Of a DNA stretch of 22,805 bases, positions 8,112 to 15,946 are shown in pieces. Position numbers and translations under genes: made by a program. The notes below the pieces were generated by a model. That model was not told the DNA's origin and ran no database searches. It saw nothing but the letters and a program-made list of their open reading frames with translations. The first letter of the stretch is position 1. Every line of letters begins with the position of its first letter. The stretch spans positions 1-22,805 of the forward strand of contig CAMLDT010000032.1 in NCBI GenBank assembly GCA_946479075.1, in the 5' to 3' direction. This DNA is from an uncultured Polaromonas sp. Lineage in GTDB: Bacteria; Pseudomonadota; Gammaproteobacteria; Burkholderiales; Burkholderiaceae.

Positions 8112-8636
8112 ATGAACCAGTATGTCCGTTTTGTGGGGCATGTGAACGAATGGGTGGGCCGCATTGCCGGCCTGCTCATCGTGGCAGTTGTCCTGATCAT
8201 CCTCAAGGAAGTCATTGGCCGCGGGGTGTTCCACGCGCCCTCGCTGTGGGCCGACGAGTCCATGACCTACCTGGCGGGCATGGCCTATGCGCTGGGCGGC
8301 GGCTTTACCCTGCTGCACCGCAAACATGTGATCGTCGATCTTGTCTACCAGCCCATCGCTGATCGCGGTGGCAACCTCAAAAAAGTCATCGACATCATTG
8401 CCTTTTGCCTGTTTTCCATCTATTGCCTGACGCTGGTGTATTTCGGCTGGGAGCTGGCCATCACCTCGATCCGCGAACACGAAGGAAGCGGCACGCTGTG
8501 GAACCCTGCGCTGTGGCCCGTCAAGCTGGCCATCCCGGTCGCCGGCGCGCTGCTGCTGCTGCAGGGTTTCGCCAATCTGCTGGTCGATCTCGGCCTGGCC
8601 TCCAACCCTGCTGCGGAACCCGACAATGGCCGTTGA
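8112..8636 (+). CDS. dctQ: TRAP transporter small permease (DctQ)
   Basis: A 174-residue membrane protein with about four hydrophobic helices, the small DctQ subunit that joins the large permease DctM in the inner membrane. WADESMTYLAGMAYALGGG (about 54-72) and the following RKHVIVDLV are typical DctQ segments. It starts 4 bp after the dctP stop without a clear Shine-Dalgarno sequence, suggesting translational coupling. Its last 11 bp overlap the start of dctM. Confidence 0.92.
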   Translation: MNQYVRFVGHVNEWVGRIAGLLIVAVVLIILKEVIGRGVFHAPSLWADESMTYLAGMAYALGGGFTLLHRKHVIVDLVYQPIADRGGNLKKVIDIIAFCLFSIYCLTLVYFGWELAITSIREHEGSGTLWNPALWPVKLAIPVAGALLLLQGFANLLVDLGLASNPAAEPDNGR

Positions 8637-9945
8637 TACCCTGACCCTTCTCCTGTTCCTGGCGCTGGTCTCCGCGCTGGTGGTGGGCGTGCCCATCGCC
8701 TTTGCCACGGGCGCCATTGCGGTGGTCTTCGGTGTGTGGCTGTTTGATGTCAACACGCTGAACCTGATCGTCAGCCGCGTCTTCACGCTGATGGGCAACC
8801 AGATCCTGGTGTCTGTCCCGCTCTTCATCCTGATGGCCATGGTGCTCGAAAAAGCGGGCATCGCCGAAGACATCTTCAAGGCGGCCTATGTCTGGTCCGG
8901 CCGCATCCGCGGCGGCCTCGCCGTTGCCGTGATCATCTCGTGCGCGCTGATGGCCGCCATGGTCGGCGTGATCGGCGCGGAAATCGTCACCATGGGTGTT
9001 GTCGCCCTGCCGGCCATGCTCAAGCGCGGTTACGGCAAATCGCTGGCGCTGGGGTCCATCTGCGCCGGCGGCGGCCTGGCCACCCTGATCCCGCCCAGCG
9101 TGGTGCTGATCATGTATGCGCTGACCACCGGCACATCCATCGGCCAGCTCTACATGGCGGGCATCCTGCCCGGCTTGATGCTGGCCGTCCTCTACATCAT
9201 CTACGTGATCACGATTTCTTACCTGAAGCCGGAAATTGCCCCGTCGGCGCCACCCGAGGAGCTCGACATCCCGCTGCTGGAAAAGCTGGCCTACCTGAAA
9301 AAGCTGATTCTTCCCGGCATGGTCGCTTTTGGCGTGCTCGGCTCGCTGTACATGGGTATTGCAACGCCCACAGAAGCAGCTGGCATCGGGGTGGCGGGTG
9401 CCGTGGTCGCAGCGGCCGTGAACCGGCGGCTGACCTGGGCCGGCATGTCGAGCGCGGTGGTAGAGACAACCAAGGTCACCTGCATGCTGTACTGGCTGTT
9501 CTTCGGTGCCTCCGCACTGATCGGGATTTACACCATCGCCGGGGGGACCCAGTACCTGAAAGACCTGATTGCCGGATTGCCCATCGGCAAATGGGGCATC
9601 CTGCTGGTGGTCAACCTGATCTGGATCGTCCTGGGTTGCATCATCGACTGGATCGGCATTTTGCTGCTGACCGCGCCAATTTTTGTACCGGTGCTGGTCA
9701 CTCTGGGTTTTGACCCGATCTGGATTGGTGTGCTGTTCTGCATGAACATGCAGATCTCCTACATCTCGCCGCCTTTCGGGCCGGCCGCCTTTTATCTCAA
9801 GGGCGCGGCACCGCCCGGGATCACGATGGGCGACATCTTCCGCTCGGTCTGGCCTTTCGTGGGCATCCAGGTCCTGGCCTTGCTGGTCCTGGTCGCCTTC
9901 CCTGAAATAGCGCTGTGGCTACCGCGCACCATGCTCAACAACTGA
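8626..9945 (+). CDS. dctM: TRAP transporter large permease (DctM)
   Basis: A 439-residue polytopic membrane protein, the Na+-coupled translocation subunit of the TRAP system, related to the ion transporter superfamily. Family segments include GNQILVSVPLFILMAMVLEKAGI, GGGLATLIPPSVVLIMYALTTGTSIG and, near the C-terminus, QISYISPPFGPAAFYLKG. Length is normal for DctM (about 425-440). It overlaps dctQ by 11 bp and is followed after 10 bp by the FAD oxidoreductase gene, so the transporter and the catabolic enzymes are almost certainly one transcript. Confidence 0.94.
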   Translation: MAVDTLTLLLFLALVSALVVGVPIAFATGAIAVVFGVWLFDVNTLNLIVSRVFTLMGNQILVSVPLFILMAMVLEKAGIAEDIFKAAYVWSGRIRGGLAVAVIISCALMAAMVGVIGAEIVTMGVVALPAMLKRGYGKSLALGSICAGGGLATLIPPSVVLIMYALTTGTSIGQLYMAGILPGLMLAVLYIIYVITISYLKPEIAPSAPPEELDIPLLEKLAYLKKLILPGMVAFGVLGSLYMGIATPTEAAGIGVAGAVVAAAVNRRLTWAGMSSAVVETTKVTCMLYWLFFGASALIGIYTIAGGTQYLKDLIAGLPIGKWGILLVVNLIWIVLGCIIDWIGILLLTAPIFVPVLVTLGFDPIWIGVLFCMNMQISYISPPFGPAAFYLKGAAPPGITMGDIFRSVWPFVGIQVLALLVLVAFPEIALWLPRTMLNN

Positions 9946-9955
9946 AGGAGCCCTC

Positions 9956-11308
9956 ATGGCCAGTGCATCCCGATTGCTGGACAAACGTCCCGCAGAAACA
10001 ATCTCGGCCGACGTGCTGGTCGTCGGTGGTGGCGCCGCCGGCCTGGCAGCGGCCTGCACCGCTGCCCGGCAGGGCCTGAAGGTCGTTCTGCTCGAACGGT
10101 ATGGCTTTTGTGGCGGTGCGGCGGTGGCCGGGCTCTCCGGCACCGTCTGCGGCCTCTACCTGGCGCGGCCGGATGCGGCCGGCAAACCGGAGAAGATCGT
10201 GTTCGGCTTTGTCGACGAGTTCATCTCGACAATGAACAGCAGGAACGGCCTGACCGCTCCAGTGCGCTACGGTGACACCTGGACGCTGGTGCACGAGCCG
10301 CTGGCCTGGCGCGAAACCGGTGACGAGCTGGTCCAGCGCCATGGGGTTCACGTGATCTACCACGCCACCGTGATCGGCGTGCACATGGATGGCGGTGAAC
10401 GCGTGGAGGGCGTGCGGGCCTACACCAAGCAGGGCGTGATCGATATCCAGGCCCGCATCACCATTGACGCCAGCGGCGACGCCGACCTGTTTGCCATGGC
10501 TGACCTGCCGACCCATGTTGGCCAGGATGGCAAGGTGCAGAACCCGACCATGATTTTCCGCATGGGCAACGTGGATGTAGCCCGCTTTCGGGCCACCTAC
10601 GGCGATGACTCGATCATGCCCGATGCGGTCTCGAAGGCCATCATGGCGGCGAATGCGGCAGGCAGCTACAAACTGCCACGCGCCAAGGCTTTCCTCTTTC
10701 CAACCCCGCGTGACAACGAACTGCTTTGCAATTGCACCCGCATCATCGGGCGCGACGGGCGAGAACTCAATCCGCTGATCGCCGCCGACCTCACCGAGGC
10801 CGAAATCGAAGGCCGGCTCCAGGCGAGGCAGTACCAGGAATTTTTCCGAGCCACCCTGACCGGCTGCGAGAACGCCACGCTCAACGACACCGGTGTTCAG
10901 GTCGGCGTTCGCCAGACCAGGCAGATCGCCGGCATGGAAACGCTGCGAAACGAAGATGTGGAGTCCGGCCGCAAGCGCACCGATGCGATTGCCCGTTCGG
11001 CCTGGCCAATAGAGCTGCACAGCGGCGTCAAACCCCGCCTCTCCTGGCTGTATGAGGACTACTACGACATCCCGCTGGGCTGCTTTGTGCCGCTGCAGGG
11101 CGAATCCCTGCTCGCCACAGGACGCTGCCTCAGCGCGCAGCACGAGGCCATGGCCTCGGCGCGCGTGACAGCGCAGTGCTTCAGCTACGGCCACGCCATC
11201 GGCCACGCTGCGGCTCTGAGCGTGAAGGAAAACATCGCGGTGCGTGAGCTGCACGCCTCGGACGTGCGAACACTCTTGAACAAAGACGGAGCCTGCCTTG
11301 ACACATGA
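9956..11308 (+). CDS. FAD-dependent oxidoreductase (FAD_oxidored family)
   Basis: A 450-residue flavoprotein. The N-terminal FAD-binding fold shows VVGGGAAGL (22-30) and Glu47 at the end of the second strand for the ribose. A second conserved segment, TIDASGDADLFAMADLP (about 170-186), is typical of the FAD_oxidored group of GidA/FixC-like flavoproteins. There is no signal peptide, transmembrane segment or fumarate-reductase histidine motif that I can recognise, so it is probably a soluble cytosolic enzyme. AAGGAG lies 5 nt upstream of the ATG. The gene overlaps the next one by 11 bp. Its place between a transporter for acids and a crotonase suggests oxidation of the imported acid or its CoA ester, but the reaction is unknown. 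Acyl-CoA dehydrogenases are a different family. Confidence 0.85.
   Translation: MASASRLLDKRPAETISADVLVVGGGAAGLAAACTAARQGLKVVLLERYGFCGGAAVAGLSGTVCGLYLARPDAAGKPEKIVFGFVDEFISTMNSRNGLTAPVRYGDTWTLVHEPLAWRETGDELVQRHGVHVIYHATVIGVHMDGGERVEGVRAYTKQGVIDIQARITIDASGDADLFAMADLPTHVGQDGKVQNPTMIFRMGNVDVARFRATYGDDSIMPDAVSKAIMAANAAGSYKLPRAKAFLFPTPRDNELLCNCTRIIGRDGRELNPLIAADLTEAEIEGRLQARQYQEFFRATLTGCENATLNDTGVQVGVRQTRQIAGMETLRNEDVESGRKRTDAIARSAWPIELHSGVKPRLSWLYEDYYDIPLGCFVPLQGESLLATGRCLSAQHEAMASARVTAQCFSYGHAIGHAAALSVKENIAVRELHASDVRTLLNKDGACLDT
11288..11300 (+). promoter_or_regulatory. Ribosome binding site deciding a TTG start
   Basis: GGAG at 11288-11291, a 6-nt spacer and TTG at 11298-11300 mark the start of the crotonase-family gene inside the end of the oxidoreductase gene. 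The only ATG nearby (11305) is out of frame, and the next in-frame ATG lies at codon 36, inside the conserved fold. Confidence 0.7.
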
Positions 11309-12053
11309 AGAACTGAAGCTGGACAGGCGCGGCCGCGTCGCGCTGCTCAGCATTAACCGGCCTGCCCGCCGCAATGCGCTGGGTGACGACCTGGTGGCCA
11401 GGATGCGCCAGGTCTTTCATGAACTGGATGCGGACGGCGACATCGGCGCCGTGGTCCTGACGGGCCAGGCGCCCGGCTTTTGCGCCGGTAGCGACCTCAA
11501 GGAACTCGGGGCCATGTCGCTCGACGAGATGTGCGCGCATGAGGCACGCACTGCGTCGTTTTGCCGGGAACTCGGCATGTTGCGCAAGCCGGTCATCGCT
11601 GCGGTAGAAGGATTTGCGCTGGGCGGCGGCTTTGTGCTGGCCGCCAGTTGCGACGTGGTGGTTACGGCGCGCTCGACGCGCTGGAACCTTCCCGAGGTGG
11701 AGATCGGCTGGATTCCTCCCTGGGGCATCGAGGTGCTGGTCAGCCGCGTCGGCCGGACGCGGGCCCGGCAACTGGTCTGGGGCGGCACGCCTTTCCAGGG
11801 CGATGAGGCCATGCGCCTCGGACTGGCCGACCACCTGGCCGAAGACGGCGCGGCGCAGGAGCGCGCGATGGACATCGCAGCCACGTATGCCCGCCTGCCG
11901 CAGGAAGCCATTGCCGCCACCAAACTTTATTTTGCGTCACACGGCGCGCCCAACGGCGAAAGCGGCGATCTGCTGGCTTCGCATTTTTTCAAAGACAACT
12001 GTCGCCACGCCACGGCGCAGGCAACCCTCAGGAAATTTGGAGTGAAAGTATGA
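11298..12053 (+). CDS. Enoyl-CoA hydratase/isomerase (crotonase) family protein
   Basis: A 251-residue member of the crotonase fold acting on acyl-CoA thioesters in the cytosol. CoA/oxyanion-hole segments are present: GFCAGSDLKELG (60-71) and EGFALGGGFVLAASCD (104-119). Of the two catalytic glutamates of true hydratases, the second is present as Glu133 in NLPEVEIG, but the position of the first (GGG-x-E-L-A) is Val113. One-glutamate members of the fold are usually isomerases, hydrolases or other enzymes, so simple hydratase activity is doubtful. Translation starts at TTG with a good Shine-Dalgarno sequence, overlapping the oxidoreductase gene by 11 bp. The stop overlaps the CoA-transferase start by 4 bp (ATGA). 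Co-expression with both is certain enough; the substrate is unknown. Confidence 0.88.
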   Translation: MTHEELKLDRRGRVALLSINRPARRNALGDDLVARMRQVFHELDADGDIGAVVLTGQAPGFCAGSDLKELGAMSLDEMCAHEARTASFCRELGMLRKPVIAAVEGFALGGGFVLAASCDVVVTARSTRWNLPEVEIGWIPPWGIEVLVSRVGRTRARQLVWGGTPFQGDEAMRLGLADHLAEDGAAQERAMDIAATYARLPQEAIAATKLYFASHGAPNGESGDLLASHFFKDNCRHATAQATLRKFGVKV

Positions 12054-13621
12054 GTATGAGCAAGATCTGCTCGGTAGAAGAAGCCGTTGCCATTGTCAAA
12101 AGCGGCGATGCCGTGGCCAGTGTCGGTGTCATCGGATGGATCACACCGGATGCCCTGCTCAAGGGGCTGGCAGAACGGTTCAAGACCTCGGCCGAGCCGC
12201 GCGATGTGACTTTCTATTTCCCCTGCGGCACCGGCGACGCGATGGGCATCCGCGGCATGGACCACGTAGCCGTTGAAGGCCTGATGAAACGCATCGTTTC
12301 AGGCTCCTACGTGAACCCGACCGACCCCGTCACCGGCAAGCGCCCGGAGCTGATGCGGCTGATCCGCGAGAACCGCATCGAGGCCTACAGCTGGCCCATA
12401 GGTGCCAGCATGCACTGGCTGCGGGAAGTGGCGCGCCGCAGCCCCGGTTACCTCACCAAAATCGGCCTGGACACTTACGCCGACCCGCGCCAGACCGGTG
12501 GCAAGTTCACGACCCTGGCCAAGGACGACCTCATCAAGCGCGTCGAGTTCGAGGGCCAGGATTACCTGTTTTACCCGAGCTGGCCGCTGAATGTGGGCTT
12601 CATCCGTGCTTCGACCGCCGATGAATTCGGCAACCTGTCATTCGAGGACGAACCCATCCACTCCTCGTCCCTGCAGATTGCACTGGCGGTCAAGGCCTGC
12701 GGCGGAACCGTGATCGCGCAAGTGCGCCGCATCGTCGAGCGCGGCAGCCGCCCTGCGCCCATGGTCAAGATCCCCGGCGTGCTGGTGGACAAGGTGGTGG
12801 TGGACGATCAGCAAATGATGACCACGCAGGTCGCCTATGACGAAAGCTATTTGGGTGGCGTGGCCTGGGGCGGCCAGACCAGCGACCGCTTGCCCTTTGG
12901 CACAGACAAGATCATCGCGCGCCGCGCGGCGGTCGAAGTCCGCCCGGGGGTGACGTCCATCTTCGGTTTTGGCGCCTCGTCCGACGTCCCCACGGTGCTG
13001 CTCGAAGACGGCCACTTCAAGGACGGCGGCTACCGCGACTACCAATTCACCACCGAGCACGGCCCCTTTGGCGGGCTGGTGATGAGCGGCTGGCAGTTCT
13101 CGGCCAACAAGTACCCCGAAGCCCTGCTCGACGGCGTGAGCCAGTTCGACTTCATCGACGGCGGTGGTTGCCCGTTTGCCGCGCTGGCTTTCGCGCAGTT
13201 TGACGACGCCGGCAATGTCAACGTCTCGCGCTTCGGCGTCGCCAACCCCGGGGCCGGGGGCTTCATCGACATCGCCTACAACGCGCAGGAGTTGTTGTTC
13301 ACCGGCACCTTCACCACAGGTGGCCTGGAAGTCGAGTTCAAGGACGGCAAGCTGGTCATCCTCAAGGAGGGCAAGGTGAAAAAGTTTGTGAAGGCGGCCG
13401 ACCACATCACGTATCCGGTGCGGCGCAACGTGGCCGAGCGTGGCCAGCAGGCCAAAATCATCACCGAACGCGCCGTCTTCGAAGTGCGCGCCGAAGGCCT
13501 GATGCTCACGGAAATTGCGCCCGGCATCGACCTGCAAAGCCAGGTGCTGGACCTCATGAACGGCGTGAACGTTCGTGTGGCACCCAGCCTGCGCGAGATG
13601 GATGCTGCACTGTTCCGTTAA
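12050..13621 (+). CDS. Family I acyl-CoA:carboxylate CoA-transferase (single chain, YdiF/PCT type)
   Basis: A 523-residue protein in which the alpha and beta halves of a family I CoA-transferase are fused, as in YdiF and propionate CoA-transferase. The first half has the GWITPDALLKGLAERF region. The second half has FTTEHGPFGG, whose glutamate, Glu336, corresponds to the residue that forms the glutamyl-CoA intermediate. It moves CoA from a donor such as acetyl- or succinyl-CoA to a free acid. As the last gene of the TRAP operon it is the likely activation step for the imported acid. The first ATG (12050) is preferred over a second at 12056 because GGAG lies 7 nt upstream of it and it gives the ATGA overlap with the crotonase gene. 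Confidence 0.92.
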   Translation: MSMSKICSVEEAVAIVKSGDAVASVGVIGWITPDALLKGLAERFKTSAEPRDVTFYFPCGTGDAMGIRGMDHVAVEGLMKRIVSGSYVNPTDPVTGKRPELMRLIRENRIEAYSWPIGASMHWLREVARRSPGYLTKIGLDTYADPRQTGGKFTTLAKDDLIKRVEFEGQDYLFYPSWPLNVGFIRASTADEFGNLSFEDEPIHSSSLQIALAVKACGGTVIAQVRRIVERGSRPAPMVKIPGVLVDKVVVDDQQMMTTQVAYDESYLGGVAWGGQTSDRLPFGTDKIIARRAAVEVRPGVTSIFGFGASSDVPTVLLEDGHFKDGGYRDYQFTTEHGPFGGLVMSGWQFSANKYPEALLDGVSQFDFIDGGGCPFAALAFAQFDDAGNVNVSRFGVANPGAGGFIDIAYNAQELLFTGTFTTGGLEVEFKDGKLVILKEGKVKKFVKAADHITYPVRRNVAERGQQAKIITERAVFEVRAEGLMLTEIAPGIDLQSQVLDLMNGVNVRVAPSLREMDAALFR

Positions 13622-13641
13622 GCCTGAGGCCAGGTCGGCTG

Positions 13642-14367
13642 CTAGTCGAGCCAGGTCGTGATGCCCTGCACCGCCTCACGCGGTGTGTGCAGGGTGTTCA
13701 CGATGGCCTCTTCATCCAGGTGCCCGAGGGCCATTCCGCAAACCACCATTTCGTCCGGGCCTGCGCCGATGTGCGGCAGGATGATTTTTGCAAAGCCGTT
13801 CCATGCTGCCTGCGGACAGGTGTGCAAGCCGCGCGCGCGGGCCGCCACCATGATGTTCTGCAAAAACATGCCGTAGTCCAGCAGGCTGCCCTGCCCCATG
13901 ATGCGGTCCACCGTGAACATGAGCCCGACCGGCGCATCAAAGAAGCGGAAGTTGCGGTTGTGCTGGGCATGCATCTTGTCCTTGTCACCCTTGGTGATAC
14001 CCATCAAGCCATACAGGCTCCAGCCGTTTTCGCGGCGCCTGTCGATGTAGGGGCTGATCCACTTGCGCGGGTAGTAGTCGTACTCCTCCACGTAACTGGC
14101 AGCAAGGCTGGGGTCCGCATACACGGCATCATGGGCCGTGCTGACCTTGTCCACCAGACCTGCCAGGCTCTGGCCCTGCAGCACATACACCTTCCAGGGC
14201 TGGGCATTGTTTCCCGATGGGGCGCGGCTGGCGACGCGAAGAATGTCTTCGATAAGCTCGCGCGGCACCGACTGCGGCAAAAACGCCCGTGCCGAAAACC
14301 GGCTCTCGATGGCGGCGTCCACACTGGACGGGTCGGTCACTGCCGGGCGGGCGGAAGGATGTGTCAC
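13642..14367 (-). CDS. Nitroreductase-family FMN oxidoreductase (PnbA-like)
   Basis: A 241-residue NAD(P)H-dependent flavoprotein of the nitroreductase family. FMN-contacting segments are SRFSARAF (22-29), ASRAPSGNNAQPWKVYV (46-62) and, near the C-terminus, GMALGHLDEEAIVN. The pattern resembles nitrobenzoate-reductase-like members, but the family also covers enal reductases and flavin-consuming enzymes, so no substrate is claimed. The start is GTG at 14367, overlapping the thioesterase stop by 4 bp (GTGA), which indicates translational coupling and co-regulation with the AtzD-type operon. It ends 20 bp from the convergent CoA-transferase gene; no strong terminator is visible in that gap. Confidence 0.9.
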   Translation of the reverse strand: MTHPSARPAVTDPSSVDAAIESRFSARAFLPQSVPRELIEDILRVASRAPSGNNAQPWKVYVLQGQSLAGLVDKVSTAHDAVYADPSLAASYVEEYDYYPRKWISPYIDRRRENGWSLYGLMGITKGDKDKMHAQHNRNFRFFDAPVGLMFTVDRIMGQGSLLDYGMFLQNIMVAARARGLHTCPQAAWNGFAKIILPHIGAGPDEMVVCGMALGHLDEEAIVNTLHTPREAVQGITTWLD

Positions 14368-14831
14368 TTGAGTTGTTCCAGTACTGACAGGAGTTGGGTG
14401 GGCAAGGCCGCGGGCCGGCGCGACTGCTTGTCAACGTAGACGTGAATGAAGTGGCCCTTCGCCGCGGTCATCTCTGACGCCGGATCACCGGGCTTGCCGG
14501 CGAACAGGCCCACCTCGTAACGCACGCTGGACGAACCGATATGCGCGACACGGATGCCCGCGAGCACAGGATCGGGAAAAGCCAGCGGTGAAAAATAGTT
14601 GCATTGCGTTTCGATCACCAGGCCTATGACCTGGCCGTGATGGATGTCGATTCCGCCGGACTCGATCAGGTGGCCATTGACGGCGGTATCGAACCAGCTG
14701 TAGTAGATGACGTTGTTGACATGGCCATAAACATCGTTGTCGGACCAGCGCGTGCTGATGGGACGAAAAACACGATAGGCGCTGCGCGCTTCTGGCCGGG
14801 GTCGGGGGTCGGGTTGCGGCATGTCTGGCAT
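14364..14831 (-). CDS. Hotdog-fold acyl-CoA thioesterase (4HBT family)
   Basis: A 155-residue single hotdog-domain protein. RWSDNDVYGHVNNVIYY (28-44) is the hallmark of the 4-hydroxybenzoyl-CoA thioesterase/YbgC group, with Asp33 as the likely catalytic acid and His37, Asn39 and Asn40 in the conserved helix start. It hydrolyses an acyl- or aryl-CoA to the free acid. The N-terminal 18 residues are proline-rich and poorly conserved, and a second ATG three codons on (14822) is an equally possible start. It begins 20 bp after the amidohydrolase stop and overlaps the nitroreductase gene. A CoA-ester enzyme in an operon for ring hydrolysis is unexpected. Confidence 0.9.
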   Translation of the reverse strand: MPDMPQPDPRPRPEARSAYRVFRPISTRWSDNDVYGHVNNVIYYSWFDTAVNGHLIESGGIDIHHGQVIGLVIETQCNYFSPLAFPDPVLAGIRVAHIGSSSVRYEVGLFAGKPGDPASEMTAAKGHFIHVYVDKQSRRPAALPTQLLSVLEQLK

Positions 14832-14851
14832 GCCTGCAATTCTGCCAGTTC

Positions 14852-15943
14852 TCAGCAGCGCGCGATCACGGCCACCGGGCCGCCACCGGCCGGTCCCTGG
14901 TGTTCGGCACCGCCCGAGACGTAAACCATGCCGTGACCCACCACCGAGGCAATCACTGCGCCAACGGCCGCGCGCGCATGACGGGTGGGGTTGATGTCGG
15001 AGTCGCCCAGCATGGTGTGGCGCACGCCCCGCACCTGACCTTCAGGGCTGGCTTCGGCCTTGGCAAAGACGTTGACAATGCGACGCGGTGCGTCGTCTTC
15101 GCCGACGCCCAGCGCCGCAATGGCACGGCGCACTGCGGCAGCATCGATGGCATCGGCCATCACCTCATGCGCAATCACCAGCTCGCTGCAGGCCTGCGTG
15201 CTCATGCCCATCACGATCACGACGTTGTGCTCGATCTCGATGCCAGCCGAAGTCGATGCCACCGAGGAGCACAGTGTCCAGTCGTGCAGCACGGCAGCGT
15301 CCTCAAACAGCTGGGAGCCCGCCTCGCCCGTCGCCAGCGCCACGCCCAGCGCGGAGGCCCCCCGCGAATAACCCATGGATTCGTAGGTATCGGCGGTGAC
15401 CGGCTCGTGGCCGCGCAACCGGGCATCCGCAATCTTGGCCGCCGTCAGCAGCGGGCACTTGACCTGGACGAAGTGCACATCGTCCACGGAGCCGATGCCC
15501 CCATCCGCCATGGCACGCTTGACGGCGGCAGCAGTTTCCTCAATCTGTTCGCGGCGCCCCATCTCCTCGGGAAGGAAATCACGCGTGAATGCGATGCCGA
15601 TGGACAGGCGCTTTTGCCCGGACGGCGCTCCCCGCACAGCCGGTTTTCGCGAAAAAACGCTCAGGTGCGGCGACAACACGCCCTCCGTGCCGCCGGACAT
15701 CACAAAGGCCACGCGCCGCCCCACCGCCTCCGGCGCCAGCCCGAGGTGCCGCCCCAGCAGCGCCTGCAGCATGGCGGTGGCGTATTCGCGGGTGTAGTCA
15801 TTGACACAGCCGTTGCCTTCGGTTTTTCCCATGACAGCGACGATGTGGGCCGGATCGACCTCGCCAGAATCGATCAGATGTTGCAGCCCTGAAGTGTCGC
15901 CCGGGCCTGCGCACGGAACTCTGAAAACGTCGATCTTGTACAT
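14852..15943 (-). CDS. atzD: Ring-opening amidohydrolase (cyanuric acid hydrolase/barbiturase family, AtzD-like)
   Basis: A 363-residue enzyme of the small AtzD/TrzD/barbiturase family, which hydrolytically opens cyclic ureides: cyanuric acid to carboxybiuret, or barbiturate to ureidomalonate. The threefold internal repeat of the family can be read directly. Lysines lie at 40 (GKTEGNG), 162 (VKCPLL) and 295 (AKAEAS). Arginines lie at 52 (YTRE), 194 (YSRG) and 321 (PTRH). Serines lie at 83 (SGGTE), 232 (SAGIE) and 343 (SGGAE). The three Ser-Lys pairs include the catalytic dyad, and the arginines bind ring carbonyls. The N-terminus [11 protein letters not shown] and overall sequence look closer to AtzD than to Rhodococcus barbiturase, but the true substrate is not proven. 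It starts 3 bp after the oxygenase stop with no clear Shine-Dalgarno sequence, so translation is probably coupled. Confidence 0.92.
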   Translation of the reverse strand: MYKIDVFRVPCAGPGDTSGLQHLIDSGEVDPAHIVAVMGKTEGNGCVNDYTREYATAMLQALLGRHLGLAPEAVGRRVAFVMSGGTEGVLSPHLSVFSRKPAVRGAPSGQKRLSIGIAFTRDFLPEEMGRREQIEETAAAVKRAMADGGIGSVDDVHFVQVKCPLLTAAKIADARLRGHEPVTADTYESMGYSRGASALGVALATGEAGSQLFEDAAVLHDWTLCSSVASTSAGIEIEHNVVIVMGMSTQACSELVIAHEVMADAIDAAAVRRAIAALGVGEDDAPRRIVNVFAKAEASPEGQVRGVRHTMLGDSDINPTRHARAAVGAVIASVVGHGMVYVSGGAEHQGPAGGGPVAVIARC

Positions 15944-15946
15944 GGG

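Noticed and set aside
9935..11374. A 479-codon minus-strand open frame
   Set aside because: It mirrors the FAD oxidoreductase gene, which has clear FAD motifs, a Shine-Dalgarno sequence and operon spacing; the mirror frame has no recognisable motif.
13629..13658. Direct repeat GCCAGGTCG (13629-13637 and 13650-13658) between convergent genes
   Set aside because: Nine bases only, one copy lies in the nitroreductase coding end, and no hairpin or T-run makes it a terminator or attachment site.
14900..15892. A 330-codon plus-strand open frame over the AtzD-like gene
   Set aside because: The minus-strand frame matches a known family along its full length; the plus-strand frame does not.
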